Assembly (NCBI GenBank): GCA_964586145.1
Contig: CAZPHH010000072.1
Span: 1 to 26,252, forward strand
Length of the DNA: 26,252 bases
Origin: JAFGJQ01 sp964586145
GTDB taxonomy: Bacteria > Planctomycetota > Phycisphaerae > UBA1845
Direction: 5' to 3'
Below, one piece after another: positions 1-9,394 of the stretch. The notes beneath the pieces are model-generated. The model did no database searches, was not told where the DNA came from, and worked only from the letters and a program-made list of their open reading frames with translations. Numbering within the stretch: the stretch's first letter is position 1; each line of letters begins with the position of its first letter. The translations under genes were made by a program, and so were the position numbers.

Positions 1-899
1 ACCTGCCGACGGGCTTGTATACCATCACGGCCACCAAGACCGGCCATCCGAGCGCTGCGACGACGGCGGACATCCGGATCGGCGTGGTGACGGGCAACAT
101 GTATGAGCGAAACCTGGTGCTGCTCGACTGCGACGACGGCAACCTCTGCACGACGGATGTGAACGTGAACGGCGTCTGTGTGCATACCGCTGTGAATTGC
201 GGCGACGGCGTCTGCAATCCGGTCACGGGGGCCTGCGTCGGTTGCCTGTCGGCCGCCGACTGCAACGACGCCAACCTTTGCACGATCGATGCATGCGTGA
301 ATCAGACGTGCGTCCACGAGGTGGTGACGTGCGGCGTTGGCGTGTGCGACCCGGGCACGGGTGGCTGCGTGGAATGCCTGGCGGCTGCCGATTGCGACGA
401 TGACGACGCATGCACCGTGGACACGTGCGTGAGCCGGGTCTGCGTGCGTGAGCCTGTGGATTGCGGTGATGAATTCTGCGACCCGGCCACGGGGGCGTGC
501 GTCGAGTGCCTGGAGGCTGCCGACTGCGACGATGACGACCTCTGCACGACGGACGCGTGCGAGGACGGTGTCTGCGTTTCCGAACCCGTGGATTACGGCG
601 CCGACCTCTGCGACCCGGCGACGGGCCGGCGCGTGGAGTGCCTGGCGGATGCCGACTGCGGGGCAGACCAGGTGTGCGACGAGGCGAGCCGGAGATGCGT
701 GGATGCGGCGTCGCCCGAACCGGGCCAGGAGGTCCCCGAGTCGGAGGAGCCCGAGGAGGTGTTGGACGGGCCGTCGAGTACGGGTCGTCGGGTGCCCTCC
801 TTCTCTCTCTGCGGCGTGGGGATTCTGCCGGGCGTGCTGCTGTCGCTGCTGGGCCAGACGCTGCTGGTCGCTTTGCGCCGCCGGCCCATTCGCCATTGA
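1..899 (+). CDS. Cys-rich tandem-repeat surface protein, 3' part, with C-terminal sorting-type tail
   Basis: The reading frame is open to the left edge, so the 5' end is missing; about 298 residues are visible. The first 40 or so residues (TITATKTGHPS...) look like the end of an Ig-like or carboxypeptidase-regulatory beta domain. Then come Cys-rich repeats of 44 residues with the pattern CLxAADCxDxxLCTxDAC...VC...CGxxxCDPxTGxCVE: one partial copy, three full ones and a short final copy. This resembles the Dickkopf/disintegrin-like repeats found in myxobacterial and planctomycetal secreted proteins. An acidic Pro/Glu linker (PEPGQEVPESEEPEE) precedes a small Cys-Gly segment (LCGVGILPG), a hydrophobic stretch and an Arg-rich end (RRRPIRH). 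That layout is typical of C-terminal sorting signals. It is probably exported and surface-anchored; the ligand is unknown. It ends 1 bp from the convergent permease gene. Confidence 0.75.
   Translation, partial: LPTGLYTITATKTGHPSAATTADIRIGVVTGNMYERNLVLLDCDDGNLCTTDVNVNGVCVHTAVNCGDGVCNPVTGACVGCLSAADCNDANLCTIDACVNQTCVHEVVTCGVGVCDPGTGGCVECLAAADCDDDDACTVDTCVSRVCVREPVDCGDEFCDPATGACVECLEAADCDDDDLCTTDACEDGVCVSEPVDYGADLCDPATGRRVECLADADCGADQVCDEASRRCVDAASPEPGQEVPESEEPEEVLDGPSSTGRRVPSFSLCGVGILPGVLLSLLGQTLLVALRRRPIRH
243..638 (+). repeat. Three tandem 132-bp coding repeats (44 aa each)
   Basis: Units begin at the TGC codons at 243, 375 and 507, each exactly 132 bp long, and a partial unit follows from 639. 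Each encodes about eight cysteines. The third unit lacks two of them: VDC has become VDY and GAC has become GRR. Confidence 0.8.
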
Positions 900-900
900 C

Positions 901-1877
901 CTACGTGGCCCTTCGCATGCGCCACTGGTCGATCGCGACCGCGATAATGATGATGTGGCCGACGATGATCTCCTGGATGTAGTTCGGCCAGAGCAGGGCG
1001 GTGCAGCGGTTGCGCAGGTAGGCCATGAGGAACGCGCCGGTCAGGGTGCCCACAATAGAGCCCTGCCCGCCGGCCAGCGATCCGCCGCCGATCACCACCG
1101 CGGCGATGACGTCCAGTTCCAGGCCGACGGCCACGGTCGGGTCGCCCTGGGTGAGCCGGGCGAACTGGAGCAGACCGGCCAGCCCCACGAGCAGCCCTGC
1201 AGTGATGTAGATGAAGACCTTCACCCGGGGCACGCGGATGCCGCAGAGTCGGGCGGTCGCTTCGTTGGAGCCGATGGCGAACGCGTAGCGGCCGAGCAGG
1301 GAATACCGCAGCACGACCGCCATCAGAACGGCCAGGCCCAGCGTCACCCAGACGGCGGGGGCAAACACGAGCCAGTCGGCGTTCGGTACGGGCTGCACCC
1401 ACAGCTCCAGGCCGTGGGTCGGAGCGTTGACCGGCTGGCTGTTGGAGATCCACTTGGCCACGCCGCGGAAGAATCCCAGCGTGCCCAGCGTGGCGATGAA
1501 AGGCGGCAGCCGCAGCCCCGTCACCAGCAGTCCGTTGTAGAGTCCGCAAAGCGCCCCGGTGCCGATCGCGACGGCGACGGCCGCCGCGACGGGGTGTCCC
1601 TGGGCCAGCGTCAGTGCGGCCATGACGCTGCACAGGGCGATGGCCGATCCGACGGACAGGTCGATGCCGCCGCTGATGATGATCAGCGTCATGCCCATGG
1701 CGCAGGTCCCGACGATGACCGTATGCACGGCGATCGTTCGGACGTCGAGCAACGAGACGCTTCGATGCGGCGGAATGGCGTAAAAGATCGCCATGACGAC
1801 GGCCAGCCCGATGAAGGGGGCCAGCACGCTCATCAGGCGAGAGCCCGTCTGGCGGGCGGATGCGGAGAAGCCGGCAC

Positions 1878-1881
<4 letters not shown>
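901..1881 (-). CDS. Ribose-type sugar ABC transporter permease (RbsC family)
   Basis: This is the membrane permease of a CUT2-type sugar importer, 326 aa with about 8-10 hydrophobic segments. It carries the family signature regions GGIDLSVGS near the start, ATARLCGIRV in the middle and DVIAAVVIGGGSLAGGQGSIVGTLTGA near the end. The chosen start is a GTG at 1881 that overlaps the stop of the upstream ATPase gene (GTGA) and has a GGAGG seven bases before it. Longer upstream starts would run inside the ATPase gene. It is the last gene of the binding protein-ATPase-permease operon, so translation is probably coupled to the ATPase. The pore is expected to be a homodimer. The substrate cannot be read from the sequence; ribose, allose, xylose or inositol-like sugars are typical for the family. 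Confidence 0.93.
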
Positions 1882-3398
<1,517 letters not shown>

Positions 3399-3407
3399 GT
3401 CAGTGCG

Positions 3408-4445
3408 TCATTTGAGGTACTGGCCGATGTCCGGGTCGATCAGGTCGCGGTTCTCGGGGAGTTCGACGTTTTCCGGCGTGAGGATGGTGACGCCCGTGTC
3501 CTGCCGCGGCGGAACCGGCTTGCCGTCCAGGTGATCGACCGCGGACTTGACGCCGAGGTATCCCATTCGCATCGGGTTCTGCACGACCAGCCCGTCGATC
3601 TCGTCTCTGCGAAGGGCTTCCACCAGGCCCACGCTGGAGTCGAACCCGACAAAGCGGATCTTGCCGGCCAGTCCGCGGGCTCGCAGGGCCAGCAACATGC
3701 CGAACGTGGAGGACTCGTTCGGGCAGAAGATGCCGTCCACATGGTCATAGGCGGTCAGCAGGTTCTCGCTGGCTTGCTGGGCCGTGTCGCGCGTGGCCCC
3801 GGCGTATCGCTTGGGGTCGACCAGTTCGATGCCTTCGTGCTTCGCGAGCGTGTCTGTGAAGCCCTTCTCACGCTGCACGGTGCTGGCCGAGCCCTCCTGA
3901 TACCGCAGCAGCAGCACCTTGCCCTTGCCGCCGAGAATCTCGGCCATCCGCTCGGCGGCCAGCACGCCGCCCTGGTAGTTGTCCGTGGCGACGAAGCTCA
4001 CGAAATCTTTGCCGGCCTCGGCGGCCAGGTCGGAGTCGATGATGACCACGGGAATGCCGGCCTGCGTGGCCTGCCGGACCGGCGCCGCCAGGGACCGGTC
4101 ATCCAGCGGCGCCAGGACGATGGCGTCCACCTGCCGGCTGACGAAGTTCTGAACCAGTGCGATCTGCTGTTCCCGATCGTCCTCGCGCTCCGGCCCGCGG
4201 AACACGACGTTGACGTTGCCCAGCTCACGCTGGGCCTTGACGGCCCCGGCATGCACGGACTTCCAGAAGTCGTGCGTGGTGCCCTTGGGGATGACCGCGA
4301 TTTCCCGCGTCTTGGCCGAGCCGCCGCTCGCGGCCGCGCCGGTTGTGTCGGCCGCGGTTGTCGAATCCCTGCCGCCGGCGGGCTTTTCCCGGTTACAGCC
4401 GGTCCAGGCCAGGGCCAGGATGCAGATGCACACCCATCGCTTCAT
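3408..4445 (-). CDS. Periplasmic sugar-binding lipoprotein of the ABC transporter (Peripla_BP_4 type)
   Basis: This is the solute-binding component, 345 aa. The start at 4445 gives a lipoprotein signal peptide (MKRWVCICILALAWTGC, lipobox AWTGC) and has AAGGGAG eight bases upstream; the frame is open further upstream but encodes nothing signal-like. After a Ser/Thr/Ala-rich linker comes a LacI/RbsB-like two-lobed domain starting REIAVIPKGTTHDFW. It includes the family segments VDAIVLAPLD, IPVVIIDSD, FVATDNYQGG, VDGIFCPNESS and IRFVGFDSS. It delivers sugar to the permease-ATPase complex encoded downstream. No sugar kinase, isomerase or LacI regulator lies next to the operon, so the substrate cannot be assigned. 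Confidence 0.92.
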   Translation of the reverse strand: MKRWVCICILALAWTGCNREKPAGGRDSTTAADTTGAAASGGSAKTREIAVIPKGTTHDFWKSVHAGAVKAQRELGNVNVVFRGPEREDDREQQIALVQNFVSRQVDAIVLAPLDDRSLAAPVRQATQAGIPVVIIDSDLAAEAGKDFVSFVATDNYQGGVLAAERMAEILGGKGKVLLLRYQEGSASTVQREKGFTDTLAKHEGIELVDPKRYAGATRDTAQQASENLLTAYDHVDGIFCPNESSTFGMLLALRARGLAGKIRFVGFDSSVGLVEALRRDEIDGLVVQNPMRMGYLGVKSAVDHLDGKPVPPRQDTGVTILTPENVELPENRDLIDPDIGQYLK

Positions 4446-4488
4446 GACGCGTACTCCCTTCGTGTTCGATCCAGAGCGAACAGGCTTC

Positions 4489-4516
4489 ATCTTAGCGACC
4501 GCCAAGGCCGACGCAA
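4489..4516 (-). promoter_or_regulatory. Candidate sigma-70-type promoter of the sugar ABC operon
   Basis: Read on the minus strand, TTGCGT (4511-4516) and TAAGAT (4489-4494) are separated by 16 bp. Each matches consensus at 4 of 6 positions. The -10 lies about 43 bp before the ATG of the binding-protein gene. The match is weak and based on inspection only. Confidence 0.35.
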
Positions 4517-4667
4517 CGCTGCCCCGGCCTGTGCCGCTTGGACAGAGAATCACGACTGACGCGCGCCCGGACCGCATGTCGCCCTCGCCGCCACCTGTCA
4601 CCAGCGCGGGCAAGACTTTCTCGAGTCCCTCCGCCCGCAACTGGGCCTCGTGCCCAATCCCGTACGC

Positions 4668-4683
4668 TACTATGACAGCGCTA
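4668..4683 (+). repeat. IS left end: TACTA duplication plus inverted repeat
   Basis: TACTA at 4668-4672 is followed directly by TGACAGCGCTA, the perfect inverted partner of the right end. Confidence 0.88.
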
Positions 4684-6156
4684 TTTGTGCTCAAGCGGCG
4701 AAGGGGGTTGAGCCGATGGGTGTCCTGGTAGCGATCTCAGGAGCGCGCTCTCCTGAACGGAGCATCAGGAGACCTGACATGAATGCGGATCAGTTGCGGT
4801 CCTTGCAGCCGGCCCTGGCTGCGCTCTTGGGCGACTTTCGAGACTGCTTCCAGCGGCAATCAACGTTCCAACACTGGCAGAACTACCTGCTCGGCCTGAT
4901 GACCGACCTCAAGCGCAAGAGCATCGAGCCGATCGCCCTGGCGGCTGGCGTTGCGGTGCGGACGTTGCAGGAGTTCCTGGCGTTTTTCGCGTGGGACCAT
5001 GAACGGGTGAACGTCCGGCTGCAGCATCGGGTGATGGACGAACACGCCTGCACGGAGGCGATCGGCGTGATCGACGCCTCGGCCCACCCCAAGCAGGGCG
5101 ACAAGACCCCGGGGGTCCAGCGGCAATACTGCGGGGAGACGGGCAAGATCGAGAACTGCGTGGTGGGCCAGCACCTGCTGTACACCGACGACCCCGGCGC
5201 GCCGGGAAAGGACCCCTTCACCTGCATGCTGGCCAGTGACCTGTACCTGCCGAAAGAGTGGGCGACGGATCGGGACCGCTGCCGGGAGGCCGGGATCCCG
5301 GAGGACCTGGGCTATCGTCCGAAATGGCGGATCGCGATCGATCAGGTCGAGGCGGCCATCGGCCAGGGTGTGCGGTTCGCCTGGGTCACGTTCGACGAGG
5401 ATTACGGGAGGATTCCAACGTTCTGGTTTGAGCTGGACCGCCTGGGCCAGCGGGCGATCGGCGAGGTGCCGGCCAATTTCTACTGCTGGCCGAAGAGGCC
5501 GCACTGCCGGTCACACCAGGCCGCGCACGCGGCCAAGCGTGCGGATAACGTGTGCCGACTCAGTCCGGTGTTCCGGGACCAGGCCTGGCAGACGGTGCAC
5601 ATCAAAACCACTACCCGGGGACCGGTGAACTGGGAGGTCAAGGCGGCACGGGTCCACCTGGTGCGTAAGTCCATGGGGCCTTCCCGGCCGACCGATCGGC
5701 GGTATTGGCTGATGGCGGCTCGGAATCCGAGCACGAAGGAATACAAGTACTTTGTGAGCAACGCGCCCCTACGAACGAGGGTGGCGGACATGCTGCGGGC
5801 GGCGTTTGCGCGTTGGCATGTGGAGATGTGGTTTGAACGGGCCAAGCAGGAGACCGGCTTCGGGGCGTTCGAGGTGCGAACGTACCAGAGCCTGATCCGC
5901 CATTGGTTATGTTCGCGGATGGCGATGTACTTCCTGGCGGCTCAGACGAAGCGGCTTCGGGGGGAAAACTCCGCGGATCACGTTCGAGCAGGTGTCCGAG
6001 GCGACCAACGGCCTGGCTTCGAAGGTCTGGAACCGGCACTGGCACTCGTACAAGGAACTGATTGAGCGAAGCGACTACTACCAGTGGCGCAACGAGGCGT
6101 CATACAAAAGTCGACGCCGAAAAGCAGAACGAACAGGAATGACGTAGCGCTGTCAT
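4673..6156 (+). mobile_element. IS701-family insertion sequence, 1,484 bp
   Basis: Both ends are visible. Perfect 11-bp terminal inverted repeats TGACAGCGCTA (4673-4683) and TAGCGCTGTCA (6146-6156) are flanked on each side by TACTA (4668-4672 and 6157-6161), a 5-bp direct repeat that looks like a target-site duplication. The element holds one transposase gene on +. The size and single-gene layout fit the IS701 family, which is usually reported to make 4-bp duplications, so the exact outer boundary could be one base off. The intact duplication and repeats suggest a recent insertion. It landed between the ABC operon promoter region and tRNA-Pro without visibly breaking a gene. Confidence 0.9.
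4779..6065 (+). CDS. IS701-family DDE transposase, frameshifted near its C-terminus
   Basis: The start ATG at 4779 has AGGAG eight bases upstream. The product follows the IS701 pattern: an N-terminal helical region with LKRKSIEPIAL, then GVIDASAHPKQG (first catalytic Asp, about residue 99), QRQYCGETGKIENC, DLYLPKEW, FAWVTFDEDYG (second Asp, about 206) and HVEMWFERAKQETGF (catalytic Glu). The open frame stops at 6065 after a junk tail. From 5968 the next frame encodes a convincing tail (PRITFEQVSEATNGL, WNRHWHSYKELIE, YYQWRNEASYKS) to a TAA at 6160-6162. One extra base in the G6A4 run at 5959-5968 explains the break. All DDE residues precede it, but about 60 C-terminal residues are lost, so activity is doubtful. 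A homopolymer sequencing error is an equally good explanation. Confidence 0.88.
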   Translation: MNADQLRSLQPALAALLGDFRDCFQRQSTFQHWQNYLLGLMTDLKRKSIEPIALAAGVAVRTLQEFLAFFAWDHERVNVRLQHRVMDEHACTEAIGVIDASAHPKQGDKTPGVQRQYCGETGKIENCVVGQHLLYTDDPGAPGKDPFTCMLASDLYLPKEWATDRDRCREAGIPEDLGYRPKWRIAIDQVEAAIGQGVRFAWVTFDEDYGRIPTFWFELDRLGQRAIGEVPANFYCWPKRPHCRSHQAAHAAKRADNVCRLSPVFRDQAWQTVHIKTTTRGPVNWEVKAARVHLVRKSMGPSRPTDRRYWLMAARNPSTKEYKYFVSNAPLRTRVADMLRAAFARWHVEMWFERAKQETGFGAFEVRTYQSLIRHWLCSRMAMYFLAAQTKRLRGENSADHVRAGVRGDQRPGFEGLEPALALVQGTD

Positions 6157-6161
6157 ACTAA
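6146..6161 (+). repeat. IS right end: inverted repeat plus TACTA duplication
   Basis: TAGCGCTGTCA at 6146-6156 is followed directly by TACTA at 6157-6161. The stop codon of the restored transposase frame (TAA, 6160-6162) lies in the duplicated target sequence, outside the element. Confidence 0.88.
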
Positions 6162-6184
6162 ACACGTATCTGCGGGCGGAAAAA

Positions 6185-6260
6185 TCGGGGCGACTGGATT
6201 CGAACCAGCGACCTCTTGACCCCCAGTCAAGCGCGCTAAACCAGGCTGCGCCACGCCCCG
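6185..6260 (-). tRNA. tRNA-Pro (anticodon GGG)
   Basis: On the minus strand a full cloverleaf can be drawn. The acceptor stem CGGGGCG pairs with CGCCCCG, with discriminator A. The D arm is GCGC/GCGC with the AGCCTGGTTTA loop, the anticodon stem is CTTGA/TCAAG with loop CTGGGGG, and the T arm is GCTGG/CCAGT-type with TTCGAAT. The loop places GGG at positions 34-36, giving proline. CCA is not encoded. A T5 run follows the 3' end. The IS inserted about 29 bp beyond the 3' end of this gene. Confidence 0.95.
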
Positions 6261-6400
6261 CTGTATCCGCCGCCGCCTGGACGCCGGCGGGGTCTCACAC
6301 ACCCACCATGGTACCACGATCCCCGGGGAGGGCAAGCCCGCTGCGGAAGGCACGAGCCCTCCTGGCGGGGCGTGAGGCAAGCCGTCCGGGGCTCGGTGCC

Positions 6401-7240
6401 TCAGGGCACGATGAACACATCGTGAACCACGTTGCGGATGGCCTCGCGATCGGTGAGGGCCGCCGCGTACGTGGAATACTCCCCCGCGTACACCATGTAC
6501 AACGTGCTCTCGGCCCGGGGGTCTCGCAACACCCGTGGCGCGAAGCCCCGCGACTTCAGCTCACCGGCCAACTCACGAGCGGATTCCAGCCTCGAAAAGG
6601 CGCCACACTGGATGCTGAAATGCTCATACGGCCAGGCGAGCTTCCGCTGGGCCGAGGCTGCGTATGGACTGCCGCGATGGTCCATGATGACGTCACCGAA
6701 CGCGAATCGGGCGTCCGCGAATCGCCCGCTGCGCTGCAGACTCAGGCCGTATTGGTAGAGAATCTGGTCCGTCGGGCGCTGCCGGGGCAACCCCCTGGCC
6801 GCGTGGCGATAGCAGCCCGCCGCCTGCGGATAGTTCTCCTCGTCGAAGGCCAGGTTGCCGAGCTGCGCGTAGGCCAGGGCCGTGACTTCGGGGCGCTGGC
6901 TCAGGGGGATCGCTCGCTTGAGGTCCGCCCGGGCGGTGTCGCGCTGATGCCGGTGGATGTGGCACAGCGCCCGCAGGTACAGCGCCTCGGCCGTGTCCGG
7001 CGACTGCGGATGACTCCGGATCACCGGGGTCAGCAGTCCCTCCGCCCGGTCGTAGTCCCGGGCGCGATACGCGAGGTTCGCGTTCTCGATCTGCCGCACG
7101 GCCCCGGGCGGAAGAGCGGTGCAGCCGCCCAACGCCCCCAGAAGCCCGCCCCACAGCAACGCGACCTGACGGGAAGATGCGCGGAGTTGCAGCGCGCCCC
7201 CGCGCCTCGCCGTTCTGTCCTTTCGGGTTGATGTTCGCAC
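6401..7240 (-). CDS. Lipoprotein with TPR-like repeats and a C-terminal SPOR domain
   Basis: A 279-aa protein. The GTG at 7240 was chosen because GGAGG lies eight bases upstream; an ATG at 7288 in the same frame has no ribosome-binding site. A basic N-terminus leads into a lipoprotein signal (LLWGGLLGALGGC). The middle is a set of TPR-like helical repeats (ANLAYRARDYDRAEGLL, EALYLRALCHIHRHQRD, AYAQLGNLAFDEENYPQA, YQYGLSLQRSGRFADA). The last 70 residues (FSIQCGAFSRLESARELAGEL ending VHDVFIVP) form a SPOR domain, which in other bacteria binds denuded septal peptidoglycan. A cell-envelope or division-site role in the periplasm is likely. It is divergent from the acyl-CoA synthetase gene. Confidence 0.85.
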   Translation of the reverse strand: MRTSTRKDRTARRGGALQLRASSRQVALLWGGLLGALGGCTALPPGAVRQIENANLAYRARDYDRAEGLLTPVIRSHPQSPDTAEALYLRALCHIHRHQRDTARADLKRAIPLSQRPEVTALAYAQLGNLAFDEENYPQAAGCYRHAARGLPRQRPTDQILYQYGLSLQRSGRFADARFAFGDVIMDHRGSPYAASAQRKLAWPYEHFSIQCGAFSRLESARELAGELKSRGFAPRVLRDPRAESTLYMVYAGEYSTYAAALTDREAIRNVVHDVFIVP

Positions 7241-7370
7241 GTCATCTGCCTCCGTCGGGCCGAAAGGCCGGCCCTCCATTCTGGACATCGGGGGATCATG
7301 CCAATGGACTGAAGACAATGCAACGGGTAATCTCAATTGGTCCTGTGCGCGTGGGGCAGGCCCCCGCACT

Positions 7371-7520
7371 GTCAGACCCTCTGTGGGACCGTGCCGGCGC
7401 GCCGAGATCCAGCCGGTCTTTGCGTCGCGCGAGTCGGGCGCCCGCGGTGTCGGACCCTCTGTGGGACCGGCTTTCCAGCCGGTCTTTCCGGCGCGCCGGT
7501 CGGGCGCGCGCGGTGTCGGA
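7371..7520 (+). repeat. Two imperfect REP-like hairpin repeat units between divergent genes
   Basis: The 7241-7546 stretch has no convincing gene. It holds two related units beginning GTCRGACCCTCTGTGGGACC at 7371 and 7449 and a partial third start at 7515. The second unit has a perfect hairpin (GACCGGCT, loop TTCC, AGCCGGTC, 7465-7484) and the 12-bp palindrome CCGGCGCGCCGG (7488-7499). The first unit keeps AGCCGGTCTTT but its left arm is broken. It looks like a dispersed intergenic palindromic repeat. Confidence 0.6.
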
Positions 7521-7546
7521 CCGGGGCCGCCACGGAACACGTTCTC

Positions 7547-9016
7547 ATGCTGGTTGATGCGTTGTTGCAGTCCGCCGCCCGGTCTCCCGGCAAGCCAGCC
7601 GTCTCCGACGCGAGGCTTCGGCTGAGCTACCGTCGGTTGGTGGCCGCCTCGTTCGCCCTGCGCGGCATTCTCCAGGCCGAGACCGAGCGGGAACGCGTGG
7701 GCATCATGCTGCCCGCCGGCGGTGGGTTTGCCGCCGCCCTGTTCGGCACGCTCTGGGCGGGCAAGGTGGCGGTTCCACTTAATTTCCTCCTGAACCCGGC
7801 CGAACTCCGGTCCGTCGTAGAGGACGCCGGGATCGACCGGATCGTAAGCGTCCACCATTTTGATGAGATGTTGGGGTCGCTTCCGACCCGATCACTGGCC
7901 CTGGAGGATCTGGGCCTCCGCTCGCGCATCTTCCGGGCGCTGCTACGGCCCAAGCCGGCCCCGCCTCGCGTGGGGCCGGGGGATACGGCGGTCCTGCTCT
8001 ACACGTCCGGGACCGACGGCTCGCCCAAGGGAGTCGTGCTGTCCTACGGCAACCTGCTGAGCAATTGCGAAGACTGCATCGCGACGGCCCGGATCACGCC
8101 GGCGCACCGGTTCCTCAATATCCTGCCGCCGTTTCACGTCTTCGGCCTGACGGCCAACGTGCTGATTCCCGTTGTGTTGGGGGCATCGGCCCACTGCATT
8201 CCACGCTTCCAGCCTGCGGCGGTCGTAGAGGCGATGCGCCAGGAGCATCCGTCGATTCTGATGGCGATCCCCAGCATGTATGCCGCGCTGCTGCGTGCAA
8301 AGGACACGCCGCCGGACACGTATCGCGGCCTGTACCTCGCCATCAGCGGCGGCGAACCGCTGCACACCCACGTGGCCGACGGCTTCCGGTCGCGGTTCGG
8401 GATCGAGCTGCTCCAGGGCTACGGCCTGACCGAGACCTCGCCGGTGGTCTCGCTGAACCTACCCGACGCACATCGACCGGGCAGCATCGGCCGGCCCATC
8501 CGGAACGCGCAGGTCCGGATCGTGAACGATGACGGCGTCTACGTGCCGCATGGCACGGACGGCGAGATCCAGGTTCGCGGCCCCGGCGTGATGCAGGGCT
8601 ATCACGGTCGGCCGGACCTCACGCAAGCTGCCGTATCCGCCGACGGCTGGCTCCGTACGGGCGACGTTGGCCGGCAAGATGCGGACGGCTTTCTGTCTAT
8701 CACCGGGCGGAAAAAGGAGATGATGATTGTCGGCGGGGAGAACGTATTTCCGCGGGAGATTGAAGCAGCACTTCTGGATCACCCGGCGGTTGCGGAGGCG
8801 GCGGTGGTGGGCGTGCCGGATGCCTCGCGCGGCGAGGTGCCGGCGGCGTTCGTGATCTGCCGCGAGGGCCGGTCGGCCACCGACGGGGAGTTGCGAGCCT
8901 TTGTGCGGGAGCGTCTGGCGGGCTACAAGGTGCCGCGATTCGTGCGGGTGGCGGAGGAGCTTCCGCGCAGCCCGACGGGCAAGATCCATAAACGGCTGTT
9001 AAAACAGATGTTATGA
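7547..9016 (+). CDS. AMP-forming acyl-CoA synthetase (long-chain fatty acid-CoA ligase type)
   Basis: A 489-aa member of the ANL adenylate-forming superfamily, which activates a carboxylic acid with ATP and CoA. All core motifs are present: the phosphate loop LLYTSGTDGSPKGVVLS, the aromatic segment ILPPFHVFGL, the acceptor motif GYGLTETSPVVSLN, WLRTGDVGRQDADGFLSITGRKKEMMIVGGENVFP with the hinge region, and the catalytic C-terminal lysine in SPTGKIHKRLLK. The length is slightly short for long-chain ligases (usually 500-560) but no motif is missing. The ATG at 7547 matches the family N-terminus; the frame is open further upstream but runs through the hairpin repeat. The motifs resemble FadD-type enzymes, but the acyl chain cannot be told. 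No beta-oxidation genes are adjacent. Confidence 0.92.
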   Translation: MLVDALLQSAARSPGKPAVSDARLRLSYRRLVAASFALRGILQAETERERVGIMLPAGGGFAAALFGTLWAGKVAVPLNFLLNPAELRSVVEDAGIDRIVSVHHFDEMLGSLPTRSLALEDLGLRSRIFRALLRPKPAPPRVGPGDTAVLLYTSGTDGSPKGVVLSYGNLLSNCEDCIATARITPAHRFLNILPPFHVFGLTANVLIPVVLGASAHCIPRFQPAAVVEAMRQEHPSILMAIPSMYAALLRAKDTPPDTYRGLYLAISGGEPLHTHVADGFRSRFGIELLQGYGLTETSPVVSLNLPDAHRPGSIGRPIRNAQVRIVNDDGVYVPHGTDGEIQVRGPGVMQGYHGRPDLTQAAVSADGWLRTGDVGRQDADGFLSITGRKKEMMIVGGENVFPREIEAALLDHPAVAEAAVVGVPDASRGEVPAAFVICREGRSATDGELRAFVRERLAGYKVPRFVRVAEELPRSPTGKIHKRLLKQML

Positions 9017-9145
9017 TCCTGCTTCCCGCCGGACCGCTGCCGGGGCGACCGCGACTCGGCTCGGGATGCCCCCTTGCCCGACGGCGTGGGGGTCGGTATG
9101 CTGACCGGGTTCAAAGGCGGCCCGGTTGCAGGCCCGTCCGGGTGG

Positions 9146-9394
9146 ATGATGAGTGAAGCTGAGGCTTGGCTGTATGAGAGGCTGGTCTGCCCGCTGAGCA
9201 AGGCCCCGCTCGTACGCATGGGGGAGTGGTTGTACTCCACCGACGCGCGCACGCGGCGTCGTTATCCGATCCGCGATGGCATCCCGACGATGCTGATTGA
9301 CGAATCGGAGTCGGTGTCGCCGGACGAGTTTGAGCGAGTGATGCGAGAGCATCCGGTACCGAAGTCGGTTACGCAGAAAGGCACGGAGTCGTAG
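9146..9394 (+). CDS. Trm112/YcaR-family small protein
   Basis: About 82 aa. The fold signature is clear: LYERLVCPLSKAPLVRMGEWLYS, then RRRYPIRDGIPTMLIDES, the conserved YPIxDGIPxML end of the Trm112 family. Eukaryotic and archaeal Trm112 activates methyltransferases; the bacterial proteins are poorly understood. The usual CPxC zinc knuckle is reduced to CPLS, so only one Cys remains in the first pair. The start is uncertain: ATGs at 9146 and 9149 fit the family length, and another in-frame ATG at 9098 would add 16 residues. Its stop codon overlaps the GTG of the S18 gene by one base, so the two are probably co-transcribed and coupled. Confidence 0.82.
   Translation: MMSEAEAWLYERLVCPLSKAPLVRMGEWLYSTDARTRRRYPIRDGIPTMLIDESESVSPDEFERVMREHPVPKSVTQKGTES

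Noticed and set aside
243..770. A CRISPR-like array because of regularly spaced repeats.
   Set aside because: The 132-bp units are coding repeats of a Cys-rich protein with no spacers.
5959..5968. Programmed -1 ribosomal frameshift in the IS transposase at the G6A4 run.
   Set aside because: The downstream coding tail is in the +1 frame; the -1 frame gives no family-like sequence.
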